Below, one piece after another: positions 8,208 to 16,671 of a stretch of DNA of 64,000 nt. The DNA comes from Reyranella sp. (GTDB lineage: Bacteria > Pseudomonadota > Alphaproteobacteria > Reyranellales > Reyranellaceae). The stretch's first letter is position 1. Every line of letters begins with the position of its first letter. The notes beneath the pieces are model-generated. The model did not search any database and was not told the origin of the DNA. It saw nothing but the letters and a program-made list of their open reading frames with translations. The position numbers and the translations under genes were made by a program. The stretch is from NCBI RefSeq assembly GCF_004297405.1, contig NZ_SCVC01000047.1, positions 80,950 through 144,949 on the forward strand, in the 5' to 3' direction.

Positions 8208-8402
8208 ATGACAATCGACTCAGCCAAGGGTCTTCGTGACCAGGCGCTCCAGCTCGCCTTTGAAAAGGAAGTCGCCCGCCAACGCCTCCGCTCGGCCCTC
8301 TCGCTCGCCAAGGACATCGGCATCGCCGTGCTGATCCTCGCGGGTATCGGCACTTTTCTCAGTGTCGGCTCGTCCGGGTTGAACCTGTTTGCCTTGCACT
8401 AG
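8208..8402 (+). CDS. Small single-pass membrane protein (64 aa), unknown function
   Basis: The ATG at 8208 has GGAGAGG about 8 bp upstream; longer readings in this frame have no such site. The 64-residue product has a charged amphipathic N-terminal half (residues 1-33, K/R/E-rich, helix-forming) and one membrane segment at about 36-54 (I-G-I-A-V-L-I-L-A-G-I-G-T-F-L-S-V-G). No family is recognised. It is followed by another short hydrophobic reading frame and a coiled-coil protein, so these may form a small-protein cluster. Confidence 0.6.
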   Translation: MTIDSAKGLRDQALQLAFEKEVARQRLRSALSLAKDIGIAVLILAGIGTFLSVGSSGLNLFALH

Positions 8403-8417
8403 TGACCATCTTGCGAC

Positions 8418-8600
8418 GTGCCGGCGGACGCGAGGTTTCCGCCACCAACAATAGTGCAGCCAAGTCGCGGCAGGAGCCGCGCCAACAAGCGAAGTGCCTC
8501 AGTGAATAGTTGGAACTGGTACGATCCGCCCATCCTGTTTCCGATCTTCCTCATCCTGCTCATCGCGGGATACGCGCTGCTGCGAACGCCGCTTGGATAG
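8418..8600 (+). CDS. Possible very small membrane protein
   Basis: The frame ends in a hydrophobic segment (P-I-L-F-P-I-F-L-I-L-L-I-A-G-Y-A-L-L) and stops at 8600. The start is uncertain: the ATG at 8418 adds a basic, low-complexity 28-residue leader, while a GTG at 8502 would give a 32-residue peptide beginning VNSWNWYDPP. Neither has a convincing ribosome-binding site. The transmembrane pattern and its position between two better-supported small genes are the only support. Confidence 0.35.
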   Translation: MPADARFPPPTIVQPSRGRSRANKRSASVNSWNWYDPPILFPIFLILLIAGYALLRTPLG

Positions 8601-8632
8601 AGGGCCTAGCGAACGACCGGAGGCGCAGCGTC

Positions 8633-8938
8633 ATGACCGACAAGACGATCGATCTGGATCAGCGTCGCGGATTGGCATCACAGCACGCGACCGAACTGCG
8701 CCGCTTGGTATCGGATGTCGAAGCCAATGAGGAGGCGCTGCGCAAACGCCAGGAGGAGGTGGAGCGCCAACTGCTGGCGCGTCCGGCCGAGAGTTGGCTG
8801 GAGGCCGCGGACAAGGCACGCTACCTGCTTGGCCGCTACGCCGCCACCGCGACCGGCGGCGACGCCCGAACGAGGACGTTGATCGCCGCCGTGCTTCAGG
8901 ATTTCGATCGGCTGACGGCGGCCTCGTCCGGAACGTAG
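8633..8938 (+). CDS. Small coiled-coil cytoplasmic protein (101 aa), unknown function
   Basis: The ATG at 8633 is preceded by CGGAGGCG. The product is soluble and highly charged; residues ~20-50 are predicted helical with heptad-like spacing (L-R-R-L-V-S-D-V-E-A-N-E-E-A-L-R-K-R-Q-E), followed by a W-L-E-A-A-D-K-A-R-Y-L-L-G-R-Y helix and a C-terminal helix. No domain was recognised. It sits 32 bp after the preceding hydrophobic frame on the same strand and converges on the patatin gene. Confidence 0.6.
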   Translation: MTDKTIDLDQRRGLASQHATELRRLVSDVEANEEALRKRQEEVERQLLARPAESWLEAADKARYLLGRYAATATGGDARTRTLIAAVLQDFDRLTAASSGT

Positions 8939-8991
8939 GCCGCCGTCGCGCGGCTAGGGTCTGTACCCGGTCGAGACGACAGGGAGGACGG

Positions 8992-10056
8992 CTAGTTCCA
9001 GAACGCCTTCACCTTTGCCACGTCCGCCAACCCGCGTTCGTGGCCATATTTGAGAAGTGGTGCGATCCATTTCGGATCCATGAGGCTGTCCACTTTCTCC
9101 ACGCCGGGCAGCAGGCCCACGACCACGAGCATGGTCTTCGTGCCGCCGGCCTCGAGGTCGCGGGTTTCCTGCTGCAATGTGTTCGGCATGCCCGAGGTGC
9201 GCAGGCCCTGCTCCACGGCCTGCGGTCCGCCGTCGGTGAGCGAGATGAACAGCGCGCGCCTGACGCCCGCCACGACGTCGCCGTGTGTGCTCGTCTGGCA
9301 GATGCCGCCATCCATGCAGAGCCGGTCCTTCAGCCATGTCGGCCCCATCGAGCCGGGGAGCGAGGAACTCGCCGCGCACGCCGCCGTGATCGGCACGCCC
9401 GCACTCTGGCTCACCACGAGGCGCTCGCCGGTGTAGCAATCGTTGGCAGTGGTATGCAGCTTGGGCGAGGGCCATGGGTCGTTGCCGATCAGGCGGCCTA
9501 CTACTGTCTCGTAGCCCTTGGCGTCGTCGGGATTGCGGGCCGCCATCGCCGCGCGGCCGATCGCGCGGATGGTCGCGGGGTTGGCATCCCGTGCCTCGAT
9601 CGCCATTCGGCGCGCCCTAATCTGGCTCTCGTTGGCCTGCAGGGCGGGCACGAGGGCAGCAAACAGCTTCGGGAAATCGGCGAACACGTCGAGCTCGGCG
9701 GTGAGCCGCCACAGCCGGCCGCCGGTCAGCACGGCACCGGCGATCGAACCGGCGGAGGTGCCGACCACGATGTCGGCCGTCGCCAGGTCGACGCCGTTCT
9801 GCTTCAGCGCATGGAAATAGCCCATCATCCACGAGACGAGATAGGCGCCGCCGCCGCCCAGCACGAGACCGCGTTCCTTTCCCGCGCCCGGCGGTGGCGT
9901 ATAGGGGATGGGATGCGCCAGGCCGTCGTTCCAGCCGGCCGGGGTTGGTCCGGACGCGTTGCCGGTTTGTGCGTGGGCGCCGGAAGCACTGAGCGCAAGC
10001 GCCGCCGTGGCGGGAGCAGCGGCAAGCAGGTGGCGGCGGGTCGGCTGGATTTTCAT
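8992..10056 (-). CDS. Exported patatin-like phospholipase
   Basis: 354 residues with a twin-arginine-type leader (MKIQPTRRHLLAAAPAT, cleavage near AHA-Q30). The patatin hallmarks are all present: the oxyanion-hole glycine run G67-G-G-G-A-Y, the nucleophile elbow G99-T-S101-A-G, and the dyad aspartate in M-D249-G-G. Family members are Ser-Asp acyl hydrolases acting on membrane phospholipids. The export signal places this one outside the cytoplasm. It is downstream of ahpF on the same strand (80-bp gap containing a hairpin), so cotranscription with the peroxide genes is possible but not shown. Confidence 0.85.
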   Translation of the reverse strand: MKIQPTRRHLLAAAPATAALALSASGAHAQTGNASGPTPAGWNDGLAHPIPYTPPPGAGKERGLVLGGGGAYLVSWMMGYFHALKQNGVDLATADIVVGTSAGSIAGAVLTGGRLWRLTAELDVFADFPKLFAALVPALQANESQIRARRMAIEARDANPATIRAIGRAAMAARNPDDAKGYETVVGRLIGNDPWPSPKLHTTANDCYTGERLVVSQSAGVPITAACAASSSLPGSMGPTWLKDRLCMDGGICQTSTHGDVVAGVRRALFISLTDGGPQAVEQGLRTSGMPNTLQQETRDLEAGGTKTMLVVVGLLPGVEKVDSLMDPKWIAPLLKYGHERGLADVAKVKAFWN

Positions 10057-10098
10057 CGGGCTCCTGTTCGAGAGGTTTGCCGGATGAGTATGCCATCA

Positions 10099-10130
10099 CT
10101 TCGCCTCTCCCCTCATGGGAAGAGGCGAAG
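10099..10130. repeat. Palindromic intergenic element (CCTCTCCC family), copy 1
   Basis: CTTCGCCTCT (10099-10108) and AGAGGCGAAG (10121-10130) form a 10-bp stem, with further partial pairing inside (CCC/GGG). It lies between ahpF and the patatin gene, has no U tract on the coding strand, and shares the CCTCTCCC...GGGAGAGG core with elements at 11750 and 39191. Confidence 0.5.
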
Positions 10131-10136
10131 TGGACG

Positions 10137-11717
10137 TCACGCAGCCTTGGCGATGTCCACCGGCTCGTTGCGGATCAGGTAGTCGAACGCCGAGAGTGCG
10201 GCCTTGGCGCCTTCACCCATGGCGATGACGATTTGCTTGTAGGGCACGGTCGTCGCATCGCCGGCGGCGAACACGCCGGTGGCGGAGGTGGCGCCGCGGG
10301 CGTCGACCTCGATCTCACCGCGCGGGCTGAGCGCGATCACTCCCTTCAGCCACTCGGTGTTGGGCACCAGGCCGATCTGCACGAAGATGCCGTCCAGCTC
10401 GACCTGCTTCGTCTCGCCGCTCGGCCGGTCTTTGTAGGAGAGGCCCGTCACCTTGGCGCCGTCGCCATGAACTTCCGTCGTCTGGGCGGAAACGAGTGTG
10501 GTGACGTTCGGCAGCGATGCGAGCTTGGCCTGCAGCACGGCGTCGGCCCGGAGCTGGCTGTCGAACTCGATCAAGGTGACATGCGCCACGATGCCCGCGA
10601 GGTCGATCGCCGCCTCGACGCCGGAGTTGCCGCCGCCGATCACCGCCACCCGCTTGCCCTTGAACAACGGGCCGTCGCAATGCGGGCAGTAGGCCACGCC
10701 CTTGTTGCGATACTCGGCTTCGCCCGGAACGTTCATCTGCCGCCAGCGCGCGCCGGGGGATAGTACGACCGTGCGCGCCTTGAGGCTGGCACCGTTCTGG
10801 AGCTGTACTTCCACCAGGCCGCCCGGCTGCGTCGCCGGGATCAGCTTCGTGGCGGTCTGCAGGTCCATCACATCGACCTCGTAGTCCTTCACGTGGCTCT
10901 CCAGCGCCGCGGCCATCTTCGGGCCCTCGGTGTGGGAAACGGAGATGAAGTTCTCGATGCCCATCGTGTCCAGCACCTGGCCGCCGAAGCGCTCCGAGGC
11001 GATGCCGGTGCGGATGCCCTTGCGGGCGGCATAGATCGCCGCTGCAGCGCCGGCCGGGCCACCGCCGATGACCAGCACGTCGAACGCCGCCTTGGCTGCG
11101 ATCTCCTCGGCCGCGCGCTCGCCGGCGCCGGTGTCGAGCTTGGCCAGGATCTGCTCCAGGCTCATGCGGCCCTGCGCGAAGGGCTGGCCGTTCAGGAACA
11201 CCGAGGGCACGGCCATCACGCCACGCTTCTCAACTTCCTCCTGGAACAGCGCGCCGTCGATAGCGGTGTGGCGGATCTTCGGATTGAGCACGCTCATCAG
11301 GTTCAGCGCCTGCACCACGTCGGGGCAGTTCTGGCAGGACAGCGAGAAATAGGTCTCGAACGCCTGGTCGCCCGGCAGGCCCTGGATGCGCTCGATCGTC
11401 TCCTGCGTCTCCTTGCTGGGATGGCCGCCGACCTGCAGCAGCGCCAGCACCAGAGACGTGAATTCATGGCCCATCGGCAGGCCGGCGAAGCGCACGGAGA
11501 TGTCGGTACCGGCGCGCACGATGGCGAAAGATGGCCGGCGCGCATCGTCGTCGCGGCGCACATAGGTCACCTTGTCGGAGAGCGTGGCGATCTCTTCCAG
11601 GAGCTCCTGCAGTTCGCGCGACTTCGCGTCGTCGCCGAGAGACGCCACCAGTTCCACCGGCTGCGTCAGGCGCTCGAGGTATCCCTGCAACTGTGTCTTG
11701 AGGTTGGCGTCCAACAT
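10137..11717 (-). CDS. ahpF: Alkyl hydroperoxide reductase subunit F
   Basis: 526 residues, close to the usual 521. It is the flavoprotein that passes electrons from NAD(P)H to AhpC. The N-terminal tandem thioredoxin-like domain carries C128-Q-N-C131, and the thioredoxin-reductase-like part carries an FAD-binding G-G-G-P-A-G-A-A-A motif near residue 218, the redox pair C344-P-H-C347, and a nucleotide-binding V-I-G-G-G-N-S-G just after it. It lies 76 bp downstream of ahpC on the same strand, with a hairpin in the gap that could tune its expression relative to the much more abundant AhpC. Confidence 0.97.
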   Translation of the reverse strand: MLDANLKTQLQGYLERLTQPVELVASLGDDAKSRELQELLEEIATLSDKVTYVRRDDDARRPSFAIVRAGTDISVRFAGLPMGHEFTSLVLALLQVGGHPSKETQETIERIQGLPGDQAFETYFSLSCQNCPDVVQALNLMSVLNPKIRHTAIDGALFQEEVEKRGVMAVPSVFLNGQPFAQGRMSLEQILAKLDTGAGERAAEEIAAKAAFDVLVIGGGPAGAAAAIYAARKGIRTGIASERFGGQVLDTMGIENFISVSHTEGPKMAAALESHVKDYEVDVMDLQTATKLIPATQPGGLVEVQLQNGASLKARTVVLSPGARWRQMNVPGEAEYRNKGVAYCPHCDGPLFKGKRVAVIGGGNSGVEAAIDLAGIVAHVTLIEFDSQLRADAVLQAKLASLPNVTTLVSAQTTEVHGDGAKVTGLSYKDRPSGETKQVELDGIFVQIGLVPNTEWLKGVIALSPRGEIEVDARGATSATGVFAAGDATTVPYKQIVIAMGEGAKAALSAFDYLIRNEPVDIAKAA

Positions 11718-11749
11718 TGAAGTTACTCCGGAAAAACTCTGATCACGTT

Positions 11750-11775
11750 CCTCTCCCCCGCCATCGGGGGAGAGG
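11750..11775. repeat. Palindromic intergenic element (CCTCTCCC family), copy 2
   Basis: CCTCTCCCCC (11750-11759) and GGGGGAGAGG (11766-11775) form a perfect 10-bp stem with a 6-base loop between ahpC and ahpF. In the ahpC-ahpF transcript it could stabilise the upstream message or partly terminate transcription; there is no U tract on the minus strand. Confidence 0.55.
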
Positions 11776-11793
11776 TTTGGTGAGCGGCCGTCG

Positions 11794-12363
11794 TTAGATC
11801 TTGCCGACCAGATCCAGGCTCGGGGCCAGGGTCTTCTCGCCTTCTTTCCAGGCGGCGGGGCAGACTTCGCCCGGATGGGCGGCGACGTACTGGGCGGCCT
11901 TGACCTTGCGCAGCAGCTCCTTGGCGTCGCGGCCGATGCCGCCGGCGGTGATCTCGACGATCTGGATCTTGCCTTCGGGGTCGATGACGAAGGTGCCGCG
12001 GTCCGCGAGGCCCGCTTCCTCGATCATCACGCCGAAGTTGCGGGTGATCGTGCCGGTCGGGTCACCGACCATCACGTAGTCGATCTTCTTGATGGCAGCC
12101 GAGGTGTCGTGCCACGCCTTGTGGCTGAAGTGGGTGTCGGTCGAGACGCTGTAGATCTCCACGCCCAGCTTCTTGAACTCGGCATAGTTGTCGGCCAGAT
12201 CCTCGAGCTCGGTCGGGCAGACGAAGGTGAAGTCGGCCGGGTAGAAGAACACGACAGACCACTTGCCCTTCCCCTTGAGGTTGGCGTCGGTCACGTCGAC
12301 GAACTTGCCCTTCTGGAAGGCGGTCGCCTTGAACGGCTTAATTTCGGTGTTGATCAAAGACAT
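11794..12363 (-). CDS. ahpC: Alkyl hydroperoxide reductase subunit C (2-Cys peroxiredoxin)
   Basis: 189 residues from the ATG at 12363, chosen because it gives the canonical MSLINTEIKPF start and has AGGAGT 7 bp upstream; a start 27 bp earlier is not needed. The peroxidatic cysteine is C49 in F-T-F-V-C-P-T-E and the resolving cysteine C168 in G-E-V-C-P-A-A-W. It reduces H2O2 and organic peroxides and is recycled by AhpF. It is divergent from oxyR across a 142-bp promoter region, the classic arrangement for OxyR-activated peroxide defence. Confidence 0.98.
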   Translation of the reverse strand: MSLINTEIKPFKATAFQKGKFVDVTDANLKGKGKWSVVFFYPADFTFVCPTELEDLADNYAEFKKLGVEIYSVSTDTHFSHKAWHDTSAAIKKIDYVMVGDPTGTITRNFGVMIEEAGLADRGTFVIDPEGKIQIVEITAGGIGRDAKELLRKVKAAQYVAAHPGEVCPAAWKEGEKTLAPSLDLVGKI

Positions 12364-12505
12364 TTCGGTACTCCTTGAGTGTTCGGTCACGCCGGGAAGG
12401 CGACGGCTGAACCCGGCGTCGGACTAAGACTTAGGAGCGTTCTAAGATTTATTAAATCGCAAAATACCGAATTGATTAATCGGAAAAAGCGATTACATAC
12501 TATCC
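12364..12505. promoter_or_regulatory. ahpC-oxyR divergent promoter with candidate OxyR sites
   Basis: This AT-rich 142-bp spacer holds several symmetric elements: CTTAG-N7-CTAAG (12430-12446), GATTTA-T-TAAATC (12446-12458, perfect 6-bp arms) and GATTAATC (12474-12481). LysR-type activators bind such spaced dyads, so this is the expected place for redox-controlled OxyR binding that represses oxyR and activates ahpC. Exact -35/-10 boxes are not assigned. Confidence 0.6.
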
Positions 12506-13402
12506 ATGAGGACCGTCCCCACCCTGCGGCAACTGCGGTATCTGGTTGCCGTGGTCGACCGTTGCCACTTCGGCCAGGCGGCTGCGGCCTGCAACGTCAG
12601 CCAGTCGACCCTGAGCGCCGGTATCCAGGAGCTGGAAGATCTGCTGGGCGCCCCCCTGCTGGAGCGGACCAAACGCACGGTCGTGCCGACGGCATTGGGC
12701 CGCGATCTGGCGGACCGGTCGCGCGGCCTGTTGAAGGGCGCCGAGGAACTGATGGATGTGGCGCAGGCGGCACGCGAACCCATGGCCGGGCCGCTGCACC
12801 TCGGTGTCATCCCGACCATCGGCCCGTTCCTGCTGCCGCGCGCGCTGCCGCAGTTACGTGAAACCTTTCCCAAGCTGCAGCTCTATCTGCGCGAGGACCA
12901 GACCGCGCGGCTCCTCGAACGGCTGGACGCCGGCGAGCTCGATGCCGTGCTGCTGGCGCTGCCTTATGCGCTGGGCGATCTCGAGGTGATGGATCTCGGC
13001 GAGGATCGGTTCTCTGTCGTCTATCCCGCCGACCATCGGCTGCCGGCCACCGATGCGGCGACTCCGGCCGATATCGCGAGCGAAAATCTGTTGCTGCTGG
13101 AGGATGGCCACTGCCTGCGCGACCAGGCGTTGGCAGCGTGTGAACTCGAAGGCGCGCGCCGCAACACCGCCTTCAACGGCACCAGCCTGCATACGCTCGC
13201 CCAGATGGTGGCCAACGGATTGGGCGTCACCCTGATGCCGCAGATGGCGCTGGATGCCGGCATCGTGCGCGGCCTCGACGTTGCCGTGCGGCCAATGACA
13301 GGCAGCGCGCCGCATCGTCGTATCGGACTCGTCTGGCGGCGCACCTCCGCGCGCAAGGAAACCTTTCGCCAGTTGGGTGAGGCGCTTCGCCCTTTCCTTT
13401 AG
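12506..13402 (+). CDS. oxyR: Hydrogen-peroxide-sensing LysR-type regulator OxyR
   Basis: 298 residues. The N-terminal helix-turn-helix covers ~5-60 (A-A-C-N-V-S-Q-S-T-L-S-A-G-I-Q-E-L-E). The regulatory domain has the diagnostic redox pair C203 in G-H-C-L-R-D-Q-A and C212 nine residues later, aligning with C199 and C208 of the E. coli protein, so it is expected to form a disulfide with peroxide. Divergent orientation to ahpC-ahpF supports the name rather than a generic LysR label. The downstream cyclase gene is convergent, 9 bp away. Confidence 0.95.
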   Translation: MRTVPTLRQLRYLVAVVDRCHFGQAAAACNVSQSTLSAGIQELEDLLGAPLLERTKRTVVPTALGRDLADRSRGLLKGAEELMDVAQAAREPMAGPLHLGVIPTIGPFLLPRALPQLRETFPKLQLYLREDQTARLLERLDAGELDAVLLALPYALGDLEVMDLGEDRFSVVYPADHRLPATDAATPADIASENLLLLEDGHCLRDQALAACELEGARRNTAFNGTSLHTLAQMVANGLGVTLMPQMALDAGIVRGLDVAVRPMTGSAPHRRIGLVWRRTSARKETFRQLGEALRPFL

Positions 13403-13411
13403 AGGAGCGCG

Positions 13412-16400
13412 TTACGCGCCCGGATGCGAGAGACGCCGCAGCAATTCTGCGCCCGTCGTATCGACCAGCGTATTAAACGACGCCGATGCCGGGCCGCCAA
13501 TCAGCCATTCGCTGTAGGCCAGCCAGACCTTGGCCCCACGCCGGCGTGCAACGGCAGCGGCTTCCTCGGCCGTGTCGCGTGCGCGATCGGCGAGGCCGGC
13601 GCGGAGTTGGGCATGGGCGAGGTCCGCCAACAGACGCGCTTCGTTTTCCAACCCGGCATTGCGGCGGCGAGCGTAAGCCAAGGCCTCACTCAGTGTCGTC
13701 GTTGCGTCGGAGTGAGCGCCGCGCATGGCCTGCGCTAGCCCGGCATAACCTTTGCCGTAGACCAGGAGGTAGGGGTTGCCGCTGCGCTCGGCGAGCTGCA
13801 GCGTCTGCTTGCTGTGGTTTTCCAGCAGGCCGACGTCACCCAGCGCCCAGGCGATGTCGCATTGCGTGGCATGCGCCAGCAATCTGTGCAGCACGTCCAC
13901 TGTCGCTTCGTCCGAGGCAATCAGCGCGTCGAGCAATAAACGCGCTTCGTCGAACCGCCCCATCATGGCGAGGATCTGGGCGCGCATGCCGTTGATCCAG
14001 ATGGCGATGCTGAAGCCGAGTGTCTGCTGGTCGACCTCGTCGATATCCTGCACGCGCGCCAGAGCACGGTCGTTTGCTTCGAGCGCGTGGGACAGGTCAC
14101 CCGATAGCCGGAGCGCATGGCACTGGATCGCCGTCAGCACGACTCGCAGGCTGGCGTTGCGCACGCTGTCGTCGACGGTCGCCAAGGCTTCGGTGACGGT
14201 GGCGACGTAGTCCTCGGCAGAGCCGCTGGCGGCCAATGCGCGGCCGTAAGCGGCGGTCAACAAGGTGACGGCGCGCATATCGTGCAGCTCGCGGGCAATC
14301 GCCAGTGCCTCGGCGTAGTAAGGTTCGACATCGACGGCCGTCAGCCCCTCGCGCCAGGCGAGGTTCACGATCTGGCCGCTGGCCATCAGCAGCGGATATC
14401 GCTGCGGTCCCTGCAGCGGCAATCCGATCAGCAACCGGCGCGCCCGCTTCCAGGCCTCCAGGGCCTGTGCAGGGTCGCGCGTGCCGTGCCATGTGCCGGC
14501 CTTCATGCTGTACGAAGCCGCCTGCAGGGGATTGCCTGCTTCTTCCCAGTGGTAGGCGAGGAAGTTCGCCTGCGCGCCGTTGGGATCGGGCAAGGTTTTC
14601 TCGAGTTCCGCGGCCACCGAGGCATGCAGGGTCCGCCGCTTCTCGGAAAGCAGCGAGTGATAGGCGACGTCCTGCACCATGGGATGACGGAAGGCGAACA
14701 GGCCTTCGCCGCCACCGGCGCCAGTTTCGTAGACAAGGCCGGCGCCGGCCAGGCGATGCATCGTGCCGCCGAGTTGCGAGGCTAATCCGCCGACCAGCCG
14801 CGCCAGTACCGGCAGGGCGAACTCGCGGCCGATCACGGCGGCTGTCTGCAGGATCGATTTCTCTGCCTCGGGCCGGCCATCGATGCGCGCGCCGATGATC
14901 GCCTGCACCGTGTCGGGCACCAGGTGCATGTCGGGCGTTCGCAGCAGACGGTAGGCGCCGCGCTCTCCGGCAAGATGGCCGCTTTCCTCGAACTTGCGTA
15001 CCAGCTCCTCGATGAACAGCGGGTTGCCGCGCGCCCGGTCAGCGATCAGCGCCAGGAGTGTCACGACCGATTCGTCATCGCCGAGCAGCCGCGCGGCCAT
15101 CACATCAGCCGCTCCCTGCCGCAGTGGCGCCAGCGAGACCTGATCGTAGTGATCGCCATGCATCCAGGCCGCGGCGTAGCCGGGCCGGAAGTTGACCACG
15201 AACAGAATGCGCGTGCCGGGCAGCGCCTCTGCCAGCACTTCGAGCAACGACTCGCTCCCTGAATCGAGGAAATGCAGATCCTCGAGCAGGATAACGGCAG
15301 GGGCGGTCGTTCCCGCCGTGCGGATAAGGCGACGGAACAGGCCGTTCAGACGTTCGCGTCGCGCGACCGGGTCGGCTCTGGGAAGTGTCACGGCGGGATC
15401 GGCGACGGCGAGAAAATCGAACAGCAGTGCGAGGTCGCTGCCGAGATCGGCGTTCACGGACTGCAATGTCGCGATGATCTTCTCGCGGGCGCGCTCCGGA
15501 GTGTCGTCCGGCGCGATCTCGAAGAGCGCCTTCACCACGTCGATCACCGGCTCGAAGGGTGTCGCGCGGCTGTGCGCGAGCGCCAGACCTTCGAGCACTC
15601 GTATGCCGCGTGCGCGGCAGCGTTCGGCGAACTCGAAGCAGAGCCTACTCTTGCCGACGCCGGCGTCGGCTACCAGGCCGACCGCGCATCCGTCGCCTTC
15701 GCTCGCCCGCTCCAGGCCGCGTTCGAGCAACGCCAGCTCGGCATCGCGGCCGACGAAGTCGGAGCGACCGACCTCGCCACTGAACCGCTGGCTGTTGGGG
15801 CCGCGTCGCAGGCCAGTGAGCAGGAAGATTTCGAGAGGTGCCGAGAGACCGCGGATCGGCTGGGCCCCGAGTGACTCGACGGAGACGAACTGTCGGGCAC
15901 CACGCAGGGTCGCCGACGAAAGAGCGATACCGCCGGGAGGCGCCAGGTTTTGCAAACGATTAGCGATGTGGACCGCGAGGCCGGTGGCATCGAACTCGTT
16001 GGCGAAATCGTTGGCAATCACCCGTGCCAGCACTTCACCAGAATGCATGCCGACCCGCACCGGCGGCGCCGACGGCAGGGCCTTGAACGCTGCCTGCATG
16101 GCAAGGGCAGCACAGCAGGCGCGTACGGCATGGTCCTCCTGCGGGTTGGGCGCGCCGAACAGAGCCATGATGCCGTCGCCCTGGATCTTGACGACGGTGC
16201 CCTCGAAACGGTGCACCGCCTCCTTCATGGCCTCGATGCAGGGAGACAGGCGGCGGTCAGCTTCTTCGGGATCGAGGGCTTCGATCAGCTCCGTCGAGCC
16301 GAAGACGTCTGAGAACAAAACTGTGATCTGTTTGAGTTCACCCTCGATGACGGGGATGTTGGCGGCCGCTGTCATCGGCGTCCGTTGCACGGCCTTGCCG

Positions 16401-16534
16401 CACTGGGTGCAGAAGCGGGCCATCGCCGCGTTCAAGTGGTTGCACGAGGGACAAAGCCGACCCAATGCCGATCCGCAGGAAATGCAGAAGCGGCTGTCAC
16501 CAGCATTTTCGGTTTCACAACTCGTGCAACGCAT
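13412..16534 (-). CDS. Zinc-ribbon / class III nucleotide cyclase / AAA-ATPase / helical-repeat regulator
   Basis: About 1040 residues. I prefer the ATG at 16534 (GGGGT 5 bp upstream); a GTG at 16540 is the alternative. The order is: two zinc ribbons (C3, C6, C17, C20 and C28, C31, C42, C45); a class III adenylate/guanylate cyclase domain ~68-235 with metal-binding F-S-D-V-F-G-S-T and Q-G-D-G-I-M-A-L-F-G; a P-loop ATPase with Walker A A-D-A-G-V-G-K-S near 288 and a hydrophobic V-I-L-L-E-D Walker B; then ~500 residues of TPR-like helical repeats. This architecture is frequent in alphaproteobacteria and is presumed to couple cAMP synthesis to a STAND-type switch; its input is unknown. It is divergent from the metalloprotease gene. 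Confidence 0.88.
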   Translation of the reverse strand: MRCTSCETENAGDSRFCISCGSALGRLCPSCNHLNAAMARFCTQCGKAVQRTPMTAAANIPVIEGELKQITVLFSDVFGSTELIEALDPEEADRRLSPCIEAMKEAVHRFEGTVVKIQGDGIMALFGAPNPQEDHAVRACCAALAMQAAFKALPSAPPVRVGMHSGEVLARVIANDFANEFDATGLAVHIANRLQNLAPPGGIALSSATLRGARQFVSVESLGAQPIRGLSAPLEIFLLTGLRRGPNSQRFSGEVGRSDFVGRDAELALLERGLERASEGDGCAVGLVADAGVGKSRLCFEFAERCRARGIRVLEGLALAHSRATPFEPVIDVVKALFEIAPDDTPERAREKIIATLQSVNADLGSDLALLFDFLAVADPAVTLPRADPVARRERLNGLFRRLIRTAGTTAPAVILLEDLHFLDSGSESLLEVLAEALPGTRILFVVNFRPGYAAAWMHGDHYDQVSLAPLRQGAADVMAARLLGDDESVVTLLALIADRARGNPLFIEELVRKFEESGHLAGERGAYRLLRTPDMHLVPDTVQAIIGARIDGRPEAEKSILQTAAVIGREFALPVLARLVGGLASQLGGTMHRLAGAGLVYETGAGGGEGLFAFRHPMVQDVAYHSLLSEKRRTLHASVAAELEKTLPDPNGAQANFLAYHWEEAGNPLQAASYSMKAGTWHGTRDPAQALEAWKRARRLLIGLPLQGPQRYPLLMASGQIVNLAWREGLTAVDVEPYYAEALAIARELHDMRAVTLLTAAYGRALAASGSAEDYVATVTEALATVDDSVRNASLRVVLTAIQCHALRLSGDLSHALEANDRALARVQDIDEVDQQTLGFSIAIWINGMRAQILAMMGRFDEARLLLDALIASDEATVDVLHRLLAHATQCDIAWALGDVGLLENHSKQTLQLAERSGNPYLLVYGKGYAGLAQAMRGAHSDATTTLSEALAYARRRNAGLENEARLLADLAHAQLRAGLADRARDTAEEAAAVARRRGAKVWLAYSEWLIGGPASASFNTLVDTTGAELLRRLSHPGA

Positions 16535-16585
16535 CGTCACCCCGACGGTGGTGCAGAGCGAAGTCTAGCGGCCCTTCCGCAAATA

Positions 16586-16625
16586 GGGGAGTCTCGTCGA
16601 GACTCGCTCGGGTTGTAGACTCCCC
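16586..16625. promoter_or_regulatory. Nested inverted repeats in the cyclase/metalloprotease divergent region
   Basis: The gap 16535-16671 contains two overlapping symmetric structures. GGGGAGTCT (16586-16594) faces AGACTCCCC (16617-16625), an outer 9-bp stem. Inside and sharing its left arm, GAGTCTCG (16589-16596) faces CGAGACTC (16598-16605), an 8-bp palindrome with a single central base. The AGACTC unit thus occurs three times. They could be multiple operator half-sites or two mutually exclusive RNA hairpins. Confidence 0.5.
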
Positions 16626-16671
16626 GTGGTCCTCGCCCTAAGTTCGGCGTTCGATCGGTGGAGACCTCGGC

